Assembly (NCBI GenBank): GCA_024734555.1
Contig: JANPWX010000480.1
Coordinates: forward strand, 2,602,483-2,666,482
From: Trochalopteron elliotii
Lineage: Eukaryota > Chordata > Aves > Passeriformes > Leiothrichidae
DNA length: 64,000 nt
Direction of reading: 5' to 3'
This document shows positions 35,585 through 45,900 of this stretch, one piece after another. Both the position numbers and the translations under genes were made by a program. The notes beneath the pieces were generated by a model that saw only the letters and a list, made by a program, of their open reading frames with translations, had not been told where the DNA came from and searched no databases. How positions within the stretch are numbered: the stretch's first letter is position 1; every line of letters begins with the position of its first letter.

Positions 35585-38500
35585 CCCAGAGGTCCAGCAA
35601 CACAGCTCTGCTCCCAAACCCCTCCTTCCCCAGGTCCCTGCCCAGAGGTCCCAGCACAGCTGTGGGTGCCCAGCCTCAGGGATAACCTGGAGCCAAAAAG
35701 ATGAGCTTGGTCTCTGGGGACACCCTTTTTGGCCACCACAGTACTTGCTCTCCTGCTTTCCTCCTGCTTTGCTCCTGAGGTGGATGCAGAGAAGTCAGGC
35801 AGTTGGAATTACTTTTTGCTGCCCTTGTACCTGCTTTGCATTCTCCCCTAATCTCCTGGGCTGTCAATCTGGTACTGTTGCAGGCTCTCTATTCCCAGGG
35901 AAGCCAAACACATCTATATTGCACAAAGAGATCTGTGGGCTGGTGCTAAAAATGGAATACACCTCTCTCCAGTGCTGCAGACGGCCTGGCAATACACTGG
36001 GTGTGAATTATGATACTGTAATTCAAGCTTTGTCAAACAGTGGGGCTTAATTAGAATATATATATAATTGTAAAAACTAAAAAGCTGACGAGTACAATTG
36101 CGTGTTTGAGCTGCCTGCTACAGGAAATAATGAGGAGAGAATGCATTAAGGCACAAAACCCTTCTACCTTCAAAGAGCAGCCAGCTCTGATTAAAAATAC
36201 CCCTGGCAAGGCGAGGGGACTCAGCAAGAGGTGGGGGGAGTCTGCAGTGCTGGCTTGGCCATAACTCTCAGCCCTGTTCTACAGCTTCTGCTGGACACAG
36301 CTGCAGCCTTGGGGGCCCCCCACCTCCCCACTCAGGCTTTGGGGCATTCATTTTGGGTGCCATGTGATGTCCCAGCTTGGTCTCTGTGGACTGTCAGATT
36401 AAATAAAAATATGGGAAACATATCTCCTTTGCCTATTCCCCCCTGGCCATAGAGCTGCAGTCCCATGGGTGCTCTACTTGGCTGGTGGCACACAGGGCTG
36501 GAATTGCCCCCCTGTTGCACCAGGAGATGTGCATTTTCTCCCAGCAGCCAAAGAGGAGAGTTCTTCCAAAGACCCAGTGCAAGGGTAGGGAAAAACATGT
36601 TCCAAACTAGCCTAGTCATCAGCCCTGACAGGGATCCCATGCTGCTCCCCAGCACTGGGCAACCAGCAAAGGGGGGTTTTGCAAATCCCTGCTGTTGTGG
36701 CCCTGTAACAGGTTGTAGGTGGGGATGTCCTGCAGGGAAGTGACATGTCAGGGCATGCACAACGCTGACTCTGCTTCATGGGCATTATTCACACTCTGCT
36801 GCAGCTCAGTAGCTTGTGAGTGCTGATGTGTAGGAATGGGCCCAACCTCTCCTGAAAAGTATAAATCTGTAAAGATACTCTGTGCTGTGCATGAGTCCCC
36901 ATCAGAGGATGGGCTTTGGAAGCTCCACTCCTCCAGTGATTGTGGAGCAGTGTCAGGGCCCCAGGAGCAAAGGGATTGCACAGGACAGGGCAGGGAGCAG
37001 CAGTGCTGCCTCCAAAAAACTGCATGTGCACGGTGAACATGCCTACCAAGAGCTGGAGGGGTTTTCAGTGTCTGGCCATGAAGTACCAGATTTGTTACCA
37101 CTTAATAACAGAGTGAAAGGATGAGGAGACCATTCCATTCTTATCTGTTGGAGTGAGCAGGGGAGTTTGTGTGCCTGTGATGGCAGTGCTTGGTTATTGA
37201 GCTATAAAAGGTCTCATACATCTCTGCAACACCGTTTGCATGAAATAGAGATGTTGTCAGCTTCAATTAACTGGCAGTCCCCAACGCCTGGGGGAATCTT
37301 GGAAAAGGATGTTTGCTAAGGGCAGCATTGGGAAAGCCCTGGGTAACAGGCTGTGCCAAGCACTGCCACTCCTTGGAAGGATTTACTGGGCAATTCAGTG
37401 CATCCATAGTTTTCCCAACCCTGCCTTGGGCAACATTCCCACCCCTCCTGGGAAAGCCCCCGGGATGCAGCTCCAGCTGAGGACTCTTTAGCAGTTTTTG
37501 TTTACTTCAGCCCCATGAGGATGGAGGGCCCTGAGCACCTTTCTCCCCCCTTGGCCCCCTCATGTGCCAGCTGGCTCTTTGGAGAGTGGTTTTGGAAGGG
37601 GCACCCTCCTCTCATCCTGCAGGGAGAGTTGCCAAGGGGAGCTGTCACCAAACCCAGGGAGGTTGTGAGTCCTTCTCAGCTGGCAGGTCCAGTGAGCCCC
37701 CCCAAAGCCAGGCAGGGGGAGCCCATTTTTTGGGACACTGTTTTCCCTGCCAGGTCCATGTCCCCACTGTGGGGGGGGACATCTCTGTGCAGCCCCACAA
37801 CCCCACAGCCCTTGATTAGAAGGTGTGAGCTGCACACACCCCACAACTCCCCACCCTCCACTGGGTGTTTGTGCTGCTGCACCAAAGCGTGGGGAGGATA
37901 CACGGACACAGCAAGTCACTGCCTTAATATTGACTTAATCCTGGAGAGCACAGGCAGCCAGGGAGAGGGAAGGGAGGGCTCCTGGCACGTTGATGTGGGC
38001 TGGTGCTGCCACCACATCCCTCCTGCCAGCTCACATGGTGACAGAACATCTTCCTCTTTCGGGTTGGCAACGCTTCTCATCCCACCGGAGACGCGCCGTG
38101 GGTTTCCCCCTCTGCCTGTTTTTAAGCACAGAAATAAATAGAAAGACAAAAGTGCTGGAGGCCTGTTAGTTCCTGGAAATCCAGTAAAGACTTGTGAGAA
38201 AGCCGTTCTGGGAAAGGAAAGCTGCATGAAATTGTCAGACTGACAAGGCTGGGGCAGTTGGCCAGCACAGTGATGGGTGTGTTGAGTCTCAGCAGGGATG
38301 TTGGTGGTTTGGCAGCCCCCCGTGCAAGCCCTGGAGCTGGGCAGGTGTTTTTTCAGCACTGTGGATTGTCTTGCACATTTCTAACTTTGCTCCTTCTCAC
38401 TGACAGGCTGTTTGTTAACCCTGCAGCCTCACCCAGGCTGTCAGAGCAGGAGAGCACTGCCTGTCTCACAGTGCCTGTGTTTCACCAGCAATAAAGCCCA

Positions 38501-39879
38501 AGAGGGAAAGATTTCGGGAAGGGAAGGGAGAGGCACGGAGGGAGGCTGAGGGTGGCAGACACAGCCCTGCTGTGCTGAGCAAGAGGCTCTCCCTGTGGAT
38601 TTCACAGGGATTTTCCCTGCCTCACCTGCTGCAGGCTCACAGGGGAGCCTTGGCATCGTGGGCTGGGACACTCCTTCTGCACACACCCCCTCCAGCAGTG
38701 CCTAATGCTGAGCCTTTCCAGGGGGGAGAAGCCCACAGCCACTTCCCAGCCCCTACATCACAGACATCACCCTCAGGGCTGCTGAGTGTGCCTTTAACAG
38801 GCAGCAAATGAGATGAGAGGTGATGTGTGAGTAAGTGGGAGCAGAACTGCAGCTGTTGCAGTACTTAGTGACCACTCTCAGCACAAGTTTTTTTCACTGA
38901 AAGGCTGATACCTGCTTTCTGATGGACTGGTGCCTTCCCATTGTTATTGTCCTTGTCAGTAAAGCTTTAAATTTATTCATGAAGCACGCTGGAGCTCAGG
39001 TGGCAATAGCTAAATCCATTTAGCAGTAGGAATAAGAGGAAAGCCATTTTAATGTTCTCTTGCAGTGCTGCAGTACTTAGCAAACCCAAAGGATATTAAT
39101 TACTCAGCATGCTCTGAGATGTAAAAGCATGAATTTATCAAGACAAATACATTCAGAACTAGGGTAAGTCAACAGTAATTAATGCCATGCAAAAAAGAGA
39201 TGGAGAAAGGAAGGATTAGCTGGCCCTGTTGCAGGAGAACATGATGTAGCCCTGAGTTATCCCTGGAATATGGGACTGGAGTTGTGGTGAGGCATCTCTA
39301 ACAAAAATATCTGCCTGTGCCTGTCATGTATATCCTTAGGATGGGGGTTTGGTCCTGGTTCACATTTCCAAGGCAGAATGATGCAGGCAGCCTCTGAAAT
39401 GCTAAGTCGTGCTTGGCAGCCAGCAACAGCTTTTTCATGCAAAACCTTTGGTGCTGGAAGGCACTTGAGAAGAAGAAGGGCATAGGGCTTTTTTGTTTGC
39501 CACTGAATTTTTCTGCACTGTCCCAATGTTTTCATGGTGTTTAGCAATCATATAATCGTGAGCACAGCCAGAGATGAGTGGCAGCTCAAGAGATGAATTG
39601 CTAGGCTCTCCTTGACAAATTTAAGCATAACATGTGTCTTTATACCATGTCCATTAGGGCAGGCAAATGGAAAATCCAGAGATGACTATTTTGCATTTAA
39701 CAGTCACAGCATCTGGAGAGGGCTGATGTCTTCCTCATCACCAGTGTTGGGTCGGGCTTGGAAAAAACCAGCAAAAAACTAAAGCAATTTGAGCAAACAA
39801 GTCTAGCCATACCTTACATTTAAAGGTGGTTTAGTCTGTGTGGAGTGAGCCCAGCCCAGTGCTGATTTTTTGTCTCCAG

Positions 39880-39945
39880 GCTGTGGGGATGATGCAGGTG
39901 ACTTACGCCTAGAGGATGCCCTGTTGGACCCTGTCACCACGACAC
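39880..39945 (+). CDS. CD99L2: CD99L2 exon 2 (N-terminal acidic ectodomain)
   Basis: 66 nt, phase 1 to phase 1, between a TTTTTTGTCTCCAG acceptor and a C|GTAAGT donor. It reads CGDDAGDLRLEDALLDPVTTT after a split first codon xGC. The GD-L-LEDAL pattern corresponds to the segment that follows the signal peptide in mammalian CD99L2. The cysteine at the second codon, next to the expected signal-cleavage region, is unexpected for this otherwise Cys-free ectodomain. The intron before it must be long (about 10 kb if exon 1 is in the gap). Confidence 0.9.
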
Positions 39946-42900
39946 GTAAGTCACATTCCTGCACTGCTTTAAAGAGGAGAAAACAAAGAGATGTGGTTTG
40001 TTCTTTGGGATCTGGTGCTGGGTGGGATTTGGGAGGGTGGCAGAGGATAAAACTGCCTCATCCTGTCTGTCTGGGAGACACAGGGGCTGGGTTTGCACAC
40101 AGGAGACAGTCCTGGAGACTGTGAGGAGCCACAGAGGCACAGCACACGTGTGCCCTGAGGTGGCAGTGAACCTGCCCTTTGGGCTTCCTTTATCCCTCAG
40201 TACTGCCTGCCACCAGGCCTGGCCCAGCTCTCCTGCAGTGTGCCAGGATGGGCCATGGGGTGTCAGGCTTGGCCACAGGGCTGGTGCAGCTCATCTAGGG
40301 TTTTGCAAAAGCCCTTTAATGCAGCACGTGAGGAGACCTGGTTAGAAATGACTAGTGGCCACCTCATGAGGAGGGAAAGTGGTGCTCCCCAGGCTGGAGT
40401 CCTTGCAGTGAGAGAAGGGAAGAGGCAGCACAGTCCCCCTGGCCTCCCCAAGAGCTGTATCCCACTCTGGATTCATCCTATCAGCCCCAGAAAAAAGCCA
40501 ACCAAGGATCTGGAGTTGGGTCACATCAAACCATAACCAACACGCTGGAAATGAAGGCCAGCAGCACCACTCCAGTCTAATGGAAATTAATGGGAATGGA
40601 GCAGCCACAGCTCTTGCTCATAATTTATTCATATACTTGGTAATGCCAGCCACTATTAATAGGCAGTGGTTTCCATATTGCTCCCTCCCTCCCCCATCAA
40701 TGGCTGGCTGTAGCTTGTTTTAGCCCAGGAGCAGCCAGGGGGGGCTGGGATCTGAGTATCAGGGTGTCACTGAAAGCTCTCCAGCTGACAGGAGAACCTC
40801 CTGTGCATAACACAGCACAGGAAATTATCTGTCACTGCACTGACTGACCAGACCAGGGACACCAAAACATTGGCACCTCACTGCTGCCTTCTGCACTGCC
40901 CCGTGCACTGTCTGCTGCTGTCTCCTGGAGCCTTAGAGCAGATTGCTGCACTCACTGCTCTCCACCAGCTGGGATGGGATGCTGCCTCAGCTCAGGGCAG
41001 CAGTGGAGCACTGGGCTCCATTTTCATCCCTGGGCAATCCTGATCCCTGTGGCCACACCTTGTGTGCAGGGTGTTCACAACCCTGTGCCCTGAGTTTACA
41101 AGTGCAGATGTCAGAGGTGAAATCTTTGCATCCATTCATTCCCAATCCAGAAGGTGACATTTTTGGTGATGCCTATGACTAACACTTTTCCTCCCCATCT
41201 GTTTTGTCACAGCCACTCCCAAGGGCCCCAGGAAGCCAGCAGGTGGGATAGGTGAGACCTTCTTGCATGCACATCATCTCAGCTCAGTGCGGGGTGAGAT
41301 TCCCATGGGATTGGGAATTGTGTGAGCCCCCACGGGCTGCCTGTGTGGGGCTGAGTGCTGCTGCCTCAGCAGCTGCTTTGGGACCCCTTTACCTGCCCAC
41401 AGGGAAGCTGGAGCTGGTGTGTGCACCTGCTCTGTTCCTGTGCAGCCAAAGAAATGCAATATTGATATTTCTGTCCATGCTGAAGGTGAGTGGCAGTGGA
41501 GCATTTACAACCAAGGTAGAATTTTGCACACTTTGCAGTATTCTAATGGAGAAGACACAAATCACTGCTCAGCCACACAAGGGCTTTTGTTCCTGTCTGC
41601 TTGGCACTTGCTAGCTTTCCTTCCAGGAGGAAGCCCAGAGGATATTTTCCTCCCTTGTTTTATTCCAAGATATCCCCAGCCTCCATGGAAAGTCCCATCT
41701 TGGTGACTCCAGGGGAGAATGGGTCTCTGACTGCTGGTGCACATCCAATGTGCTGGCTGGCCAGCTCCCAGCAGTGCCACAGTTGAGGAAGCTCCCTTAA
41801 ATTCACACCAGGTTTGTTGCCAGCAGCTCCTCTGGCTCAGTTCTGGCCCAAGAGTCCTTGTTAAAAATACAGCATGCTCACAGGAGCTGAAGGGCTGCTC
41901 AGCCCTGCTGGAGGAGCCTGCAATAAACTGCATCAGAGGAGCTCGCCCAAGGAAATCCTCTCTCCCCTGCATGAGGATCTTGGCACAAATTTAGGCAAAT
42001 TCAACTGTCTGGCTCCTTGGCCACCCTGGTCTCTGCTAAGGACAAGAAAAGCCAAGTGCCAGAGGCACAGACAGGGCTTCAGTGTTTGGATCACAGCCCA
42101 AACCAGAGGCTGTTTGGCCCAGTAAATCCCCCTGGGAAATGGACACGTGGAGGCTGAGGCTTTGTCTCAGTCAGTTGCTTCTTCCCCAGGGAGTGTTTTT
42201 GTGGATGAACAGATTAGTAGATGCCCTGGCCCCTCTCTGTGCATGCCCTGCTCAGCTCAAGGTCACTCAGGGGCAGCTGCACAGGGAGCAGTGTCCCAGC
42301 CACTGGCTCAGTCCCACAGCCCCTTCTCACCTGCACCAGCTCTCAGGAGAAGCTGCAGGCACCAGCAGGACTCCCCCAAAAGTGAATTATTTTGGGATTG
42401 CTGGGGCTGGGCAGCAGACACAGCTTGGATGGGGGGACTGAAATAGTGGCCAGGCTTTTCTGAAGCCTTTGTGATGGGTCACGACTGAGCAGCAAAGTGG
42501 CTGGATGCCCTTTCCAGCTCCAGCCTGATGTGGGAGGCCCTGGCAGTGGTGCAGCACCATTGCACAACACCCACAGAGAGCAGGGTGTGTGCCAACAGCC
42601 TTGTGCTGTCCCCACAGACAGCAGTGTGACAATCCCTTCTCTCCTGCAGATTTGGCTGATTTCTTTGACACGCCTGTGGAGACCACCACCAAACCAGCCA
42701 AGCCAACTCCCAAACCCTTCCCCAGGCCAGGGAAGCCAGGTAATGCAGAGCTCCCTGCAGGCTGGAGCATCCCCAGGGCACCCAGAGAGGAAGGGGTGCC
42801 CCCAGTGCTAGCTGAAATTGTAAACAAAGGGCACTGAGCTGGCCCAGTGCAGCCCCAGCCTGCAGCAGGGTGGGGGTTTCATCTGAACCCACATTCACAT

Positions 42901-45900
42901 TTTTTGGTCTTTTTTTTTTCCCCTCCCTTCAGACAGTGGCTTATGGGATGTCATTCGTACCACCACGACCAAGCAGCCAAAAACTACAAGAGCCCCTCCT
43001 AAACATAACCCAGGTGAGCATCATCTCCACAGCTCCTGCTGCTTCACTCCAGCTCTGCTGCTGGCACAGGGAGAAGATTTGGGATGTGCCAGCATGGTGG
43101 CACTGCCCCCACCCTGGTATTTCCAGCCTCTGGTCTGTGTGCTCACCTGAGACACCTTGAGAAAAAAAACAAATATCAAAAACCACAGAGAGGGCAGGGC
43201 ATCTGAACATTACCCTGCATTTCCCAGGGGACCTCAGTGTTTTCTGGATCTTGTTTCATTCCTGTGCTTGCTGGAAGGCTGTGGGGTGGTTGTGACACCC
43301 ACAGGCTCAGGGCAGCCTGTCAGCTGGGCATTTTGCTGCCTGCCCAGGTTTGGATCAGAATAAACTCAGGAGTGCATTGGTGGGAGGGCTGAGGAGCTCA
43401 GCTGGCTCTGTGCTGGGGTTTTAGCTGCTGTTTATCTGAGACAATATCCTCTGTCAGAGCCAGGCAGCTCGTGGGATCAACTGAGCACTCACAGAGGAAA
43501 ATAACTCCAAGGAATCAAGTCACAGGCACGTGAGCATGGTACAGCCGCCTCCCTCCCTTCCACTGCCTGGGCCCTCAGGGCACCAGTTTGGCTCTGACTT
43601 TTCCTACTGGGCTCATTTATCTGATTGCCTGGCACTCCAGCTGTGGGGACACTGTTTCTGCAGGAAGGACGTGGCACTTCCCACCACAGCAGTGTGGGGG
43701 AATGGAACAGGATGGGTTTGGAAGATCTTCCATGAGTCCCCACAGCAGAATTTGGAAATGCTTGTGTCTAGAGCTTCATCTCTTTCAGCAGTGTTTTTCC
43801 CTGATGAATGAATTAATTGCAGAGCTCCTTAGCCTCACCACACTGCTAACCCTGGTCTTGTTTTGTAGCAAAGAATCCTATGGATTTGGACTTGGCTGAT
43901 GCCCTTGATGAAAAGAACGACAGGAAAGATCCTGGGAGGCCAGACCTAAAGCCAGGTGAAGGTAGGCTGACCTCTCCTCTCTGCCCTGCTTGCCACCAGC
44001 CCTGCTGTTCCCTGGCACCTGCAGGAGATCCTTCCCAGCCTGGCACCATTCCCACCAAGTGATGGGATACAGAGAAACAGGTCCAATATCCTGCCCACTG
44101 CAGCATCCACCCCCCTGTCCTGCCTGCTCAGAGTGGGGACATCTCCACAGGCAGCTTCATCCTGGGCAAGGAAGGAAGGAAGGAGCCTCTTCCTCAATGG
44201 TTCCTGGCAGAGAGGAGCTCTTCCTAACAACTTGCTCCCTGTCTGTGTGCAGGTTTTTTCCCCCCAGGGAAAAAAAACAAACATTAAGTTGTGGTGGTTG
44301 TGTTGAGTTCCCCCATCCCTGAACCCAACAGCTCTTTAACCAGAGGCTGCTGGGGTTCACAGTCACTGCCAAGGTGTAAATCCAGAGCAGGCTCAGGTCC
44401 TGGCCTAACACACCCTCTGGGCTGGGAGGGTTCTTTTTCCATCTCTGAAATACTCTGGTGAATGAATCATTTGTCTGTGAGGATTGTTCCCCTGAGCACT
44501 GGAGCTGGGAAGCAGACTTTGCACGGCTGCTTTATTGATGTCAGGATGGCTGTATACCCTGCTCACATGCCTAATTAACAGGCAGGTATTTTATTACATT
44601 GTATTAACTAGCTGACTTGTCTGCACTTTGCTATTCTGGGCTTGCTGAGTTTTCAGGCTCCTGCAGGAAAGGTTGAGGTGTTGAACTGCTGGAATGTGGC
44701 CACAAACCAGCACACACATTCCCCCAGCACTGCTGCTCCCTGCACTGCCTGGGACCTCTCCAGGCTCTGGCATAGTCAGGGCTTTCATTCTTTTCACACT
44801 CATTACTAAGCCCATAAATCTGGTTTTTTTGTGGTAAGCTGATGAATAAGGCTGTCTCTTCCACACTGTTAAGGCAAAGGAAATCCTTCCCAATGCACAG
44901 CACCAGAGGAGGAACCTTCTGCTGTCTCAGCACTGGGTCTCTGCTGCCATCACTCACCTTGCTGCACCCCAGGGCTCCCTCTGGGCCTGGAGCTGAGACA
45001 TTCAGCAGCACCACTCATTTCAGATTCACAGACCCTGTTTCTCTGTATTATCCTGCATTAATTAGACTTGCCCACTACAAGGTAACTTTTTTCAGGTGTA
45101 CCAAAACATGCTAATGCTCATTTTTTCCCCTGGACTGTTCTGTCCCCCTGGGAAGGATGAGGGTCACTCCTGCCTGCAGGACCCCAGGCCCAGCTGGTGC
45201 ATGGCCATGGCACACACAGACCACTTCTTCCTGCCTCCTCCACTGCCAGCTGAGGCTGACCACCAAAACATTTAATGAACTCTCAAATTATCAGTCATTT
45301 GTGATTATCAGCCATCATCACTCTTAAAAATCAATCATTTCAGTTAAAAAAATTATACAGTAGCATTAAAACTAGTCAGTTATTACCTCTTCTATGACCT
45401 TAAAGTAATTCAGGGTTAACATCTGGTAGTTGTGAGAGAAGCAGTACTGCTTTCTGACCAGTCCTAGCTCCCAAGTGGGGATGGAGCAGCCCATGATATC
45501 AACCTCTGGCACAGCTGTGGCTCCCTCAGGTGCCAACCACTGTTTGTTCCTGTTCCTTTGAAAGGATTTTCAGACGATGACCTGGCCAGCATTGTGGATG
45601 GTGGCTACAGCCCAGACAAGAAGAAGGGTGAGTGGTGACCTTTGTGGGGTTGTTTTCTTTAGCAGTCCTGGCTCAGGGTTACCCCCAGCTCCTGGAGAGA
45701 GCCCTGAGCACAGCAGTGCTCAACTCCATGGCAGGGGCAGAAGGGGTTTGAGCCATGGAGCCAAGGGAAAAGTTGGGATAAAGTGATGGGATAAAGAGAA
45801 ACCAAAAGCCTCTGTGGTCACACCTGGTGCCAGCCATTGGAGGTGTCTGGTTTTGGTTCCATGGAGGCCCCAGCCACGAGGGCAGGCAGGACCTGTGTCT

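Larger units (their letters stand above)
29901..39879 (+). other. CD99L2: Presumed CD99L2 intron 1
   Basis: About 10 kb with no recognisable coding exon on either strand. It contains a strong but orphan 3' splice-site-like sequence at about 29,925-29,960 (long T run then TTTCTGCAG), a 60-bp tandem duplication at 34,539-34,657 and a three-copy minisatellite at 35,516-35,584. The longest open frame (37,515-38,141, 208 codons) has no family likeness and is probably chance in GC-rich DNA. Confidence 0.6.

Noticed and set aside
37203..37211. CTATAAAAGG as a TATA promoter
   Set aside because: Isolated word inside presumed intron 1 with no downstream exon or CpG context; similar words occur elsewhere by chance (4,441; 21,995).
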